Assembly (NCBI GenBank): GCA_903845125.1
Contig: CAIMWS010000465.1
Span: 1-50,940, forward strand
Source: an uncultured Verrucomicrobiota bacterium
GTDB lineage: Bacteria; Verrucomicrobiota; Verrucomicrobiia; Limisphaerales; UBA1319
Direction: 5' to 3'
DNA length: 50,940 bases
The notes below the pieces were generated by a model. That model was not told where the DNA came from, ran no database searches, and saw nothing but the letters and a program-made list of their open reading frames with translations. The position numbers and the translations under genes were made by a program. Below are positions 8,152-16,994 of the stretch, piece by piece. How positions within the stretch are numbered: the first letter of the stretch is position 1; every line of letters starts with the position of its first letter.

Positions 8152-9747
8152 ATGAAAACCAACCATACGTTCCTGCCTCGGCACGCGCTCAACTGGAGCC
8201 TGTGTGCCTTCGCCTTCGCCACCGTCGTCCCCGCCATGGCGGACGTCCGCCTGCCGAAAATCTTCACCGACAACATGGTACTGCAAAGGGAGCTGCCAGT
8301 GCGAGTGTGGGGCTGGGCGGAGGCCGGCGAAGCCGTCAGCATGTCGCTGGCGGGGAACCACGCCAGTACGAAAGCCGACGCCAAGGGCCAGTGGTCGCTC
8401 GAATTGGCGCCCCTCAAGACCGGCGAGAACCTGGAGTTGACCGTGCAGGGCCGCAACAGCCTGACCTTGAAGAATATCCTGATCGGTGACATCTGGATTT
8501 GCTCCGGCCAATCGAACATGGAAATGGACCTGGGGGGCTGCGTAGGTGCGGCGGAAGATATCAAAGCTGCGGATCTGCCGAAAATCCGCCGCATCAAGAT
8601 TAATCATGAACAGGCCGCCCAACCGGTTATGGATGCCCCGGCCGCAACCTCCTGGCAGGTGTGTTCGCCGGATACCGCCCGTGGCTTCACCGCGGTGGGA
8701 TTCTATTTCGCCCGGGAGATCGTGCAGAAAACCGGCATCCCGATCGGCCTGGTGGACGACAATTGGGGCGGAACTCCGATCGAGCCTTGGGTGGCAACCG
8801 AGGGCCTCGAGGTGGTGGCCGAGCTGAAGCCGGAATTCATTGCCAGGCAGGAAGCCATCAAAACCTATCGCGCCGAGTTGCCCAATGCCTTGACCCAGCT
8901 GGAAGCCTGGATCGCCGAGACTCGCCGGAATCTGGCGGGTGGGGCCGAGACGGGGCCGCTGCCGGTCATCCCCGTCCATCCGGGCGGCAACGGTTGGAGC
9001 GGTATGTACAACGCCATGATCGCTCCCTTCGTGCATCTGCCAATCAAGGGCGCGCTGTGGTACCAAGGTGAATCCAACGGCGGCGAGGGCGAAACTTATT
9101 ATCACAAGATGCAAGCCTTGATCGGCGGCTGGCGCAAACAGTGGGGACAGGGTGATTTTCCGTTTTATTTTGTGCAACTCGCCAGCTTCCAGGGAGCGAC
9201 CGAGGATCCGGCCGACGCGAATGGCTGGCCCAAACTCCGCGAGGCGCAAACAAAGTCTCTTTCGATTCCCCATACGGGCATGGCGGTCATCACCGATACG
9301 GTGCCTCTGGCCGAGGCTGGGGACATCCACCCGCGGAACAAATACGATGTGGGCCTGCGCCTCGCCCGCTGGGCCTTGAACCGGGACTACGGCCAAAAGG
9401 ACCTCGAAGTGTCGGGTCCGCTGTTTAAGGCGCTCAAGATCGAGGGCCGCAAGGCACGTCTGATCTTTGACCACCTTGGATCAGGCCTTATGGTTGGCAA
9501 AAAAGAGGGCCGGGCTGCAGCCATCGAAAACAAGGAGGGAAAGCTCAAGCGCTTCGCGGTCGCTGGCGCAGACCAGAAATGGCACTGGGCGGAAGCGGTG
9601 ATCGAGAACGACACCGTCGTCGTTTCCTCCCCCGAAGTGGCAGAGCCAGTCGCCGTCCGCTTCGCGTTCCAGATGAACCCCGATGGCGCCAACCTCTACA
9701 ACCGCGAAGGTCTTCCCGCCTCGCCTTTCCGAACGGATAATTGGTGA
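8152..9747 (+). CDS. Sialate O-acetylesterase family protein, secreted
   Basis: 531 residues with a signal peptide ending near VVPAMA (about residue 30). This is the canonical verrucomicrobial sialate O-acetylesterase layout: a beta-sandwich start (LPKIFTDNMVLQRE), block I CSGQSNMEM with Ser121, NWGGTPIEPW, LWYQGESN (Trp303 to Glu307) and a C-terminal DIHPRNK with Asp391 and His393. All catalytic landmarks are present. The reaction is removal of O-acetyl esters from sialic acid or other acetylated sugars. It lies 15 bp after the esterase fusion and 26 bp before a GH29 fucosidase, so deacetylation and defucosylation are probably co-expressed. No Shine-Dalgarno is visible. Confidence 0.9.
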   Translation: MKTNHTFLPRHALNWSLCAFAFATVVPAMADVRLPKIFTDNMVLQRELPVRVWGWAEAGEAVSMSLAGNHASTKADAKGQWSLELAPLKTGENLELTVQGRNSLTLKNILIGDIWICSGQSNMEMDLGGCVGAAEDIKAADLPKIRRIKINHEQAAQPVMDAPAATSWQVCSPDTARGFTAVGFYFAREIVQKTGIPIGLVDDNWGGTPIEPWVATEGLEVVAELKPEFIARQEAIKTYRAELPNALTQLEAWIAETRRNLAGGAETGPLPVIPVHPGGNGWSGMYNAMIAPFVHLPIKGALWYQGESNGGEGETYYHKMQALIGGWRKQWGQGDFPFYFVQLASFQGATEDPADANGWPKLREAQTKSLSIPHTGMAVITDTVPLAEAGDIHPRNKYDVGLRLARWALNRDYGQKDLEVSGPLFKALKIEGRKARLIFDHLGSGLMVGKKEGRAAAIENKEGKLKRFAVAGADQKWHWAEAVIENDTVVVSSPEVAEPVAVRFAFQMNPDGANLYNREGLPASPFRTDNW

Positions 9748-9773
9748 AATGCCAAAACCTCAGCCATTAACTG

Positions 9774-11726
9774 ATGAGGCCTTACACAGACGTTGTTTTG
9801 GTTGCCGCCTGGCTCGCGCTGGCCGGAAACGGCCCGGGCGCCGAGCCAGGCGGTGTGCCGGGTAAAGCTGGGACGCAGTTCAAGCCATCCTGGGAATCTT
9901 TGAAGGCCTACCAATACCCAAACTGGTTTCGAGATGCCAAGTTTGGGATCTGGGCGCACTGGGGACCGCAGTGCGTGCCGGAACAGGGCGATTGGTACGC
10001 CCAGCATATGTATCAAGAGGGACACCCGGATTACAAATATCATCTGGCGGCTTATGGCCACCCCTCGAAATTCGGATTTAAAGACATTTGCCAATCCTGG
10101 AAGGCCGAAAAATGGGATCCCGAAAAGCTGATGGATCTCTATCAACGTGCCGGCGCCAAATATTTTGTCGCCATGGCCAACCATCACGATAATTTCGACA
10201 ATTGGAACTCGAAGTATCAGCCATGGAATTCCGTGAATTTCGGCCCGAAGCAGGACATTGTAGGCACCTGGAGCAAACTGGCACGCCAGCACAACCTCCG
10301 TTTTGGGGTGACCGTTCATGCGGCCCGGGCCTGGTCATGGTATAGCGTGGCGCACGGAGCGGACCAGGCGGGGCCGATGAAAGGGATCCCTTATGATGGC
10401 GCGCTGACCAAAGCCAATGGCCAAGGCTTGTGGTGGGAAGGCTACGATCCGGCAGACCTCTATGGCGAACATGGGGCGGCTCGCACGGAAGCAGCTTTCC
10501 GTGCCTATGGCCGGAAGTTCTACAATCGTGTCATCGACCTGGTGGACAGCTACCAGCCCGATCTTCTCTATTTTGACGACGGGGATCTTCCAGGCGGCAA
10601 TTCAGGCCTGGCCCTTGCCGCCTATTATTACAACGCCAACCAGCGGTGGCATGACGGCAAACTGGAAGCCGTACTGACCATTAAAAATCCGCCCAGCGGC
10701 TGCCGGGGCGCGGTGTTGCTGGATGTCGAGGGCGGCTCGATGGACCATCTGCAGGCGTTTCCCTGGCAGGATGACACCTGCATTGGCGAATGGCACTATC
10801 GGCGGAATATAAACTACCGGAGTGTTTGTGATGTACTGCAGACGCTGGTGGATGTGGTGAGTAAGAACGGCAATATGTTGTTGAATATCCCCATACGCGG
10901 CGATGGCAGCATTGACGAAAAGGAAACCAAGCTGCTGGAGGATCTGGCGGCCTGGATGAAAGTCAACGAGGCGGCCATCTTCGGCACCAGGCCGTGGCTG
11001 GCCTGCGGCGAAAACAAACCCAATCCGGCCTATGAGGAACCGCGCTCCTCGCAAGATATTCGTTTTACCATCAAGGGCCACAAATTGTATGCGCTCGCGC
11101 TCGGCTGGCCAGCCAATCAGAAGCTGACTGTGAGGTCGCTGGCTTCCACGAAAGATAATTCGGTGGGAACGATTCACGACGTGAAACTCCTCGGTCATAG
11201 CGGCCGGCTGGAATGGGCGCGTTCGGAGCATGGATTGGTCGTCAACCTGCCCAGGCAGAAGCCGTGCGAACACGTTTTTGCCCTGGAGATCACCGGTCAG
11301 GATCTCAAGCCGGTGCCGGTCGATGTGTTCGTTACGCCGGATGCGGATGGAAGGATCGTGCTGCTGGGGAAAAGGATTAAGAATCATGGTGATATCCAGC
11401 GGTTTGATTGCTGGAAGGAGTTCGCTTACTGGGAAAATCCGGCCAATTACATCTCCTGGGATCTCAGGATAGAAAAACCGGGCAGGTATGACCTGAAGAT
11501 AACCTATGGCTGCGCGCCCGAATGCCAAGGCCGGCAGTGCACGTATGAAATCGCCGGTCAGACCCTGAAATTTGCGGCCAAAGGCACTGGTTCCTGGTGG
11601 GACTTGACGACCGAAAAACTGGGGAGCGTGAGTTTTGGCCAGGCCGGCCTCCATACCTTGACGGTCAAGTCGAAGGAGTCCAGACCCATCGCCATAAAGT
11701 CCATCACGCTGGCGCTTGGGGAGTGA
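9774..11726 (+). CDS. GH29 alpha-L-fucosidase, secreted
   Basis: 650 residues. The ATG at 9774 gives a signal peptide (VVLVAAWLALAGN, cleavage near GAEP). The N-terminal barrel begins with the GH29 signature WFRDAKFGIWAHWGP (51-65) and continues with MANHHDNFDNW (134-144). The nucleophile Asp is expected in LLYFDDGD (264-271), the usual place at the end of strand 4. NGNMLLNIP is the conserved GH29 segment late in the domain. From about 520 a beta-sandwich tail (FDCWKEFAYW, then a sugar-binding-like fold) is appended. The enzyme releases alpha-L-fucose. It is the last gene of a tight run from 5119; 172 bp separate it from the GH95 gene. Confidence 0.93.
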   Translation: MRPYTDVVLVAAWLALAGNGPGAEPGGVPGKAGTQFKPSWESLKAYQYPNWFRDAKFGIWAHWGPQCVPEQGDWYAQHMYQEGHPDYKYHLAAYGHPSKFGFKDICQSWKAEKWDPEKLMDLYQRAGAKYFVAMANHHDNFDNWNSKYQPWNSVNFGPKQDIVGTWSKLARQHNLRFGVTVHAARAWSWYSVAHGADQAGPMKGIPYDGALTKANGQGLWWEGYDPADLYGEHGAARTEAAFRAYGRKFYNRVIDLVDSYQPDLLYFDDGDLPGGNSGLALAAYYYNANQRWHDGKLEAVLTIKNPPSGCRGAVLLDVEGGSMDHLQAFPWQDDTCIGEWHYRRNINYRSVCDVLQTLVDVVSKNGNMLLNIPIRGDGSIDEKETKLLEDLAAWMKVNEAAIFGTRPWLACGENKPNPAYEEPRSSQDIRFTIKGHKLYALALGWPANQKLTVRSLASTKDNSVGTIHDVKLLGHSGRLEWARSEHGLVVNLPRQKPCEHVFALEITGQDLKPVPVDVFVTPDADGRIVLLGKRIKNHGDIQRFDCWKEFAYWENPANYISWDLRIEKPGRYDLKITYGCAPECQGRQCTYEIAGQTLKFAAKGTGSWWDLTTEKLGSVSFGQAGLHTLTVKSKESRPIAIKSITLALGE

Positions 11727-11898
11727 TCCATGGAACGAAGATCGAAGCCGCTTTTCTTCGCGGAGGTGGAGCTGGATTCCACCCCGCTGGCGAATGGAGA
11801 ACACAGCGGCGCAACGGATCAATTCGACCATGGAGCAGGACTGTATTGTGCTGCCATAAAACATTGAAGAAGCCTTTCGGCAAATCACCAACCCCACC

Positions 11899-14436
11899 AT
11901 GAAAAAACACATTGTTTTCCGAGGAAGATCTGTTTCACGCCGTAAATTTATGCGTGGCACGGTGCTGGCCGCGGCCGCGTTTGGCACAACCCCGCTGGCG
12001 GGATGGTCCAGCCCGGCTGCGTCCACCAATGAAACTGCTGGCACCTCAAGCCCTGTGCGCCTGTGGTATGCTCAGCCCGCCGCCAACTGGAATGAGGCGC
12101 TGCCGTTGGGAAATGGCCGCCTGGGCGCGATGGTCTTCGGTGGCAAAAGCCGGGACCGCCTGCAGCTGAACGAGGAAACCATCTGGACCGGGGAACCGGA
12201 TAAAGAAGCGAACTATAACTGCAATGGTCCCCAGGCGCTGCCTGAAATCCGGAAGTTGGTCTTTGATGGCCAATGGAGCCAGGCCCAGGCTCTGTTCGGC
12301 AAGGCCATGGTCGACCGGTGGTTCTCAAAATACCAGCCCATGTGCGACCTCTGGTTGGATTTTCCCGGTCATGAGGATGGCCGGGACTACCGTCGGGAAT
12401 TAAACCTCGGTCAAGCCGTCGCGGCCACCACGTACAAGGTGGGTGACATTGCGTTTCGCCGCGAATTCCTGATCAGCGCCGTGGACCAGGTGCTGGCCGG
12501 ATCTTTCACCGCCGATCGTCCCGGCGCGATTTCGTTTACCGTGCGCCTGGCTGGCGTGATGGATTATGGGAAGGAGTATAGCGGCGGGGGTGGCACGATC
12601 ACGGAGGATGGGAGCAAGGGCACAGTCATCGGCCAGATTCGCACGGAGGCGGATGGTCCCAATGGACTGGTGCTCCACGGCAAGGTGGAAAGCGGGGTGG
12701 TCGCCTACCAGGTCCGGCTGCGGGTGTTGGCCAAAGGAGGTACGGTACGCATGGAAGGCGGGCACATCTGCGTGGAGGGCGCCGACTCAGCGGTGCTTCT
12801 GCTGGCGGCTGTCACCAACTTCAAGAATTTTCAGGATGCCGGCGGCCATCCTCCGGAGTTCTTGATTCAAGCACACTTGGACCAAGGCGTGAAAAAGTCC
12901 TATGCCCAATTGCGCGCCGAACACATCCAGGATCACCAGCGGCTGTTCAACCGCGTTTCGTTGACGCTACCCAAATCGGCCACCAGCGATTGGCCAACTT
13001 ACCAGCGTTTGGCGGCGATGAAAAGGAGTCAGGACGATCCAGCGCTGGCGGCGTTGCTCTTTCATTTCGGCCGCTACCTGGTCATCAGCAGCTCGCGGCC
13101 CGGCACCCAGCCACCCAACCTGCAAGGCATCTGGAACGGTGATCGCAATCCGGCCTGGGACTCCAAGTTCACGACCAATATCAACCTCCAGATGAACTAT
13201 TTCCCGGTGGATGTCGCCAATCTCGGGGAGTGCATCGAGCCGCTGCTGAATTTCTGCGAGGATCTGGCCGTGACAGGCGGCTGGGCCGCCAAACACTGCT
13301 TCGGCGCGCGGGGGTGGACCTTGAGTTTCAATACCGACCTTTGGCGGGGCGTCTGGCCCAATGGGGGCGAAATCTCCTTCTGGAGCGCCTGGCCGACTGG
13401 CGGTGCCTGGCTCTGCAACCGGCTTTTCGATCATTACCGGTTCACCGGCGATCGGAAGTTCCTCGAACGCCTTTACCCGGTGCTGAAAAGCTCCGCCGAG
13501 TTCTTCCTGGACACCCTCCAGGAACATCCCCGGCAAAAATACCTGGTCACCAATCCCTCGATGTCGCCGGAGAACCGGCATCATAAGATTGAAGGCAAGG
13601 AATGGGCTTTGCAGCCCAGCATCTGCGCCGGTCCCACCATGGACAACCAGATCCTGCGGGAACATTTCGCCGCCTGCGCCGAGGCGGCCAGTGATTTGGG
13701 GCGCGATGAGGCTTTCGCCCGGCAAGTTGCCGCCTTCCGGACCAGGCTGGCCCCAACGCCGGTGGGCCGGCATGGCCAAATCCAGGAGTGGCTGGAGGAT
13801 TGGGATGATCCCCAGGACCGGCATCGGCATGCTTCGCAGCTCTACGGTTTGTACCCGGGCTGCGAGATAGCGCCCGACACGGCACCCGATTTGGTGAAGG
13901 CAGCCCGGGTCACCTTGGCGCAGCGGGGACTGGCCAGCACGGGCTGGTCCACCGCCTGGAAAATCGCGTTCCTGGCGCGGATGCGCGATGGCGAAACAGC
14001 CAACCGCATCCTGCAATACCTGCTGAATTACCGCCCCATCCGCCAGGAGGACCAGGGCGAGGGCGCCCGCAGCGGTGGCGTCTATCCGAACCTGTTCAGC
14101 ATCTGTCCACCGATGCAGATTGACGCCAACTTCGGCGCCTGCGCCGGCATCGCGGAGATGCTGCTCCAATCCTATGACGGTGAATTGCATCTGCTGCCAG
14201 CCATCCCGAAATCCTGGTCTTCCGGCGAGGTTAAAGGCTTGTGCGCCTGCGGCGGCTTTGAAGTGGACATTACCTGGGCCAACGGCCAATTGACCCACGC
14301 CTCGGTCTTTTCGAAGCTCGGCAGGCCCTGTGCCGTTCGTTATGGCGGCGAACGTCTAAGGTTTGCGACCAAAGCGGGGGAAACCTGTGCGCTCAAATAC
14401 TCGGGAAAATTGGCCAAAATTGTCCTGGGGAAATAA
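11899..14436 (+). CDS. GH95 alpha-L-fucosidase/galactosidase, Tat-exported
   Basis: 845 residues. A twin-arginine motif SRRKFM (13-18) and an Ala-rich h-region indicate Tat export, unlike the Sec-type second GH95 at 22974. The GH95 N-terminal domain carries [15 protein letters not shown] and [10 protein letters not shown]. In the (alpha/alpha)6 barrel, NINLQMNY supplies Asn427 and Asn429, MSPEN supplies the acid Glu558, and QIDANFG supplies Asp742, matching the catalytic set known for the family. The enzyme would remove alpha-1,2-linked L-fucose or L-galactose by inversion. It is the end of the first plus-strand run; the next gene is convergent. Confidence 0.94.
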   Translation: MKKHIVFRGRSVSRRKFMRGTVLAAAAFGTTPLAGWSSPAASTNETAGTSSPVRLWYAQPAANWNEALPLGNGRLGAMVFGGKSRDRLQLNEETIWTGEPDKEANYNCNGPQALPEIRKLVFDGQWSQAQALFGKAMVDRWFSKYQPMCDLWLDFPGHEDGRDYRRELNLGQAVAATTYKVGDIAFRREFLISAVDQVLAGSFTADRPGAISFTVRLAGVMDYGKEYSGGGGTITEDGSKGTVIGQIRTEADGPNGLVLHGKVESGVVAYQVRLRVLAKGGTVRMEGGHICVEGADSAVLLLAAVTNFKNFQDAGGHPPEFLIQAHLDQGVKKSYAQLRAEHIQDHQRLFNRVSLTLPKSATSDWPTYQRLAAMKRSQDDPALAALLFHFGRYLVISSSRPGTQPPNLQGIWNGDRNPAWDSKFTTNINLQMNYFPVDVANLGECIEPLLNFCEDLAVTGGWAAKHCFGARGWTLSFNTDLWRGVWPNGGEISFWSAWPTGGAWLCNRLFDHYRFTGDRKFLERLYPVLKSSAEFFLDTLQEHPRQKYLVTNPSMSPENRHHKIEGKEWALQPSICAGPTMDNQILREHFAACAEAASDLGRDEAFARQVAAFRTRLAPTPVGRHGQIQEWLEDWDDPQDRHRHASQLYGLYPGCEIAPDTAPDLVKAARVTLAQRGLASTGWSTAWKIAFLARMRDGETANRILQYLLNYRPIRQEDQGEGARSGGVYPNLFSICPPMQIDANFGACAGIAEMLLQSYDGELHLLPAIPKSWSSGEVKGLCACGGFEVDITWANGQLTHASVFSKLGRPCAVRYGGERLRFATKAGETCALKYSGKLAKIVLGK

Positions 14437-14911
14437 TGCCAAAATAAATCCCGGCCAGTCTTCAAGGTGCGACCGGCCTTTGATTGATTTTGTTCCGGTT
14501 GCTATTGTGCGGTCCGGAGGTCATCGGCAAAGCTCCCGGCGAAACGGCTTGGGAGCCAGGATTCCAATTCCCCGGGCCAAAAGCACCACCCTGCAGGAAT
14601 TTGAAATGTTTGATACCCACAAGATGGTCCGGATCTGTTCGCTGGTATCGGTCGCCGCCCATCATCCAAAGGCCACGGTTATTAGCCCGTCGCGGGACAT
14701 ACTCCTGCGCCGGAAAAGACCTCACCGGCTGATCAGAACCGAGCGGACGGATTTTGCCGCAGGTTTTTTAGCCTGAAAATGAACCATGAGTCCCGATTTG
14801 ATCGGGATGGGGCGAACGCCGGATGTCCTGCCCAAACAGATTCAGCAAGCATCATTGAGCCAATGCCTCGGACACGGCCAGACCGCTCGAGCCCCGGGAG
14901 GCGAAACCCGA
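14437..14911. other. Gene-free stretch between convergent genes
   Basis: 475 bp between the ends of the GH95 gene (+) and the unknown secreted protein gene (-). Apart from the weak hairpin near its left end I see nothing coding. Overlapping short ORFs on both strands have no recognisable domain, no ribosome-binding site and no signal peptide. It may hold decayed sequence. Confidence 0.6.
14453..14478 (+). terminator. Weak terminator-like hairpin after GH95
   Basis: GGCCAGTC (14453-14460) can pair with GACCGGCC (14471-14478), with one A-C mismatch and a 10-nt loop, 17 bp after the GH95 stop. A T-rich but interrupted stretch (TTTGATTGATTTTG) follows. Position and composition fit a terminator for the plus-strand run, but the stem is short. 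Confidence 0.3.
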
Positions 14912-16555
14912 CTATTCTTTCGCACCTTGACGGGTGGCGATGGGCACATACCCCACCTCCAAGCCTGGCGGCGGAGCGACAATCAAGGCGGGGTCGATCT
15001 CTGCCAGTTTGCCAATCTGGGGGGGCGGCAGGTAATCCCGATCCTTTTTCCAGCTCCGATGGAGTTTTTCCACCCGCGCTTGCAGGGTCGCCCGCTCCTG
15101 ATCCGTCAGATCGGCATTGAGCAATGCGGGTTGGTCGGCGAAACGATACCAATAGTAGGTCACGACGCTACCGTCCCCCACTTGGGCCTGAAAGGGGCCC
15201 GCCGCAGGGCCGGGCTTCTTCCAACAACTCTGTGCATCGCCAGGGGTTACGTAAGGCTCGGGACGATCCTCATGGGGCCGATTAAAGCGCACCTGGGCCA
15301 GGCCGGTTTCAGCCGGGACGTCTTCCGCCCGCACCGCCGCCCACTCGGCTTTTTGGTTCTTGTTGGTCACCAGGTGATAATATTCGGGAAGCGTCACCAG
15401 CGGCCCATCCTTGGAATCGTTTTTCGTCGCCAGTTGGTAATCCCACCGGTATCCAAAGGTGTTTGAATCAAAAGCCATGGGACTCGCAAAAGAATTCCAG
15501 GCCAGGGCCACCCTTTGTTTGTTGGGGACGGTGGACGTATAGATCTTCCAGGTCGCACCTCCGCGCCCGCTGAAGCTGTGCACACAGGCCGCCAGAGGAT
15601 CGATGGCGCCGCTGGCCTCGGCCCCCCCTTCAAACCAGGCCTTCACGGAATCCCAGAGAGCCTGTTTGCTGTAGGATGTGACACGGTGCACCACGACGGA
15701 ACACCCCTCCGGCCCACGCGGGAACGAGGTGGGGGCGATGCGGGCGTACGTCTCCCCTTTCCCGTCCATGGCTTGGACACTGGGGACATACTGGGTTTCC
15801 ATCTGCAGCGCCCGATTTGGCTGGGAGGGGCGGGAATCCAACAGCTTGCCTTTCAGACGGGGATCGTCCACGGCCCCACGGGACCAGAAATAGGGGGTGA
15901 AGAAAGCCACTGGACCTTTGAAATTCCGGGTGTTCAGGAATAGGGTCCAACTATTGTCCCCCGTAGGAACGTCCTTCCCGGCCGTGGTGGATTTGGCCGA
16001 GGTAAGAGGCAGCGGCAGGTAGCCGTAGCCGAACAACTCACCGCAAGTGCCTTGTTTGAGGTTCAGGCCATCGGCGGGCCAGAGCAGCCAGGGGCTGAGC
16101 TGGGCCACCCCGTATTTGCCTTTTGGCTTATCCCAGGCTCGGCCCTGGCCGGCCCCAGGCCCGTTGGCCCATTCAACGAAATTCGGGGCCACCCCGCCCA
16201 TGATGAATTTCGGCGTTTCGGTGGCAAACCGCGTGTCCCGCCACCAGCCCAATCCACCCTCGACATCGGAATACATATTGGTGGGAGCTTGACCGTCATA
16301 CTGGGCGAACATCCAGGTGCCGAACAGACCGGTCTGAAAGCGAGTCCCCGGGTATTCCTTCAGCAAAGGCCAGGCGGCCACATACATGGAAAATCCGGCG
16401 TTATACTTCTCGGGAACTTTTTCGTTCGGGACGAGGAGGTATCCGGCCATCTCACCTTCCTGGACCGGACTGGCGGCTCCGGCCAGGACGGCCAGGGGCA
16501 GGCCGAAGCCGAGGACCAGGCAGAAAACCAACCAGGCAGAAACTCTTTTTTTCAT
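14912..16555 (-). CDS. Secreted protein of unknown function (547 aa)
   Basis: I do not recognise a named domain. The start MKKRVSAWLVFCLVLGFGLPLAVLA is a clear Sec signal peptide, so the product is exported. The body is rich in Trp, Tyr, Pro and Gly with few long hydrophobic runs, which suggests a beta-rich soluble protein. Segments such as YVAAWPLLKEYPG, FQTGLFGTWMF and FMGGVAPNF-like FIMGGVAPNFVEW look like conserved blocks. The length is that of a whole enzyme rather than a binding module. It is alone on the minus strand, flanked by 475 and 439 bp without genes, so it is its own transcription unit. The ATG is preceded by TCTCCTT, which is not a Shine-Dalgarno. A role in glycan use is inferred only from its neighbours. 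Confidence 0.8.
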   Translation of the reverse strand: MKKRVSAWLVFCLVLGFGLPLAVLAGAASPVQEGEMAGYLLVPNEKVPEKYNAGFSMYVAAWPLLKEYPGTRFQTGLFGTWMFAQYDGQAPTNMYSDVEGGLGWWRDTRFATETPKFIMGGVAPNFVEWANGPGAGQGRAWDKPKGKYGVAQLSPWLLWPADGLNLKQGTCGELFGYGYLPLPLTSAKSTTAGKDVPTGDNSWTLFLNTRNFKGPVAFFTPYFWSRGAVDDPRLKGKLLDSRPSQPNRALQMETQYVPSVQAMDGKGETYARIAPTSFPRGPEGCSVVVHRVTSYSKQALWDSVKAWFEGGAEASGAIDPLAACVHSFSGRGGATWKIYTSTVPNKQRVALAWNSFASPMAFDSNTFGYRWDYQLATKNDSKDGPLVTLPEYYHLVTNKNQKAEWAAVRAEDVPAETGLAQVRFNRPHEDRPEPYVTPGDAQSCWKKPGPAAGPFQAQVGDGSVVTYYWYRFADQPALLNADLTDQERATLQARVEKLHRSWKKDRDYLPPPQIGKLAEIDPALIVAPPPGLEVGYVPIATRQGAKE

Positions 16556-16994
16556 GATAAGGAGACTTTGGCGAACTGGAGTTCTTTGTTTATTTGCCGC
16601 GGCGTGATACTCCGGGCCACGCCGTCAACACAGTGGCAAGCGATAGGTTGCGGCGCACCCGTTTTGGCTGGCGCCGCACGGGTGAAGGAAAAATACATTG
16701 CGCTCTCTTTCACTGTGCACCGGATCCTGCCAGACTTTGCGGCGGGCAGCAACCGGCAGTTTTAGAAGCTTCGGGCAATGTCCGCCGGCACTGGTTCGCC
16801 GGGATAAAGCAGTAGCGCCCGCCTTTTTCCACTCGCCCTGGTTTCTGGTGTTGGCTAGATTTGAAACAGAAATGCAAAACACTGGAAAACAGACGTCCAC
16901 TCCTGCCCCCTTCCTGGACGTGTGGGCATTTGGAGCAAAGCCAGCGTAACTGGGCCATGGGCTGGCCCGTCTTGGCCCCAGTGTTTTTCAACCC
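16556..16994. other. Gene-free divergent intergenic region
   Basis: 439 bp between the divergent starts of the unknown secreted protein (-) and the GH106-like gene (+). It should hold both promoters, but I find no convincing -35/-10 pair on either strand. Short ORFs here lack ribosome-binding sites and domains. The last 45 bp hold the overlapping hairpins listed separately. Confidence 0.5.
16949..16986 (+). promoter_or_regulatory. Overlapping hairpins and T5 tract before GH106-like start
   Basis: GGGCCA (16952-16957) pairs perfectly with TGGCCC (16963-16968) over a 5-nt loop. Alternatively ACTGGGCC (16949-16956) pairs with GGCCCCAGT (16974-16982) with one bulge, and that stem is followed at once by GTTTTTC. 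The two structures share their left arm and cannot form together. They end 9-12 bp before the ATG at 16995. This could be an attenuator, a terminator of upstream transcription, or chance pairing in GC-rich DNA. Confidence 0.3.

Noticed and set aside
8140..14298. Long minus-strand ORFs (8140-9474, 10602-12044, 12967-14298) under the esterase and fucosidases
   Set aside because: Each lies opposite a gene with complete family motifs. The antisense products show no recognisable domain and no ribosome-binding site.
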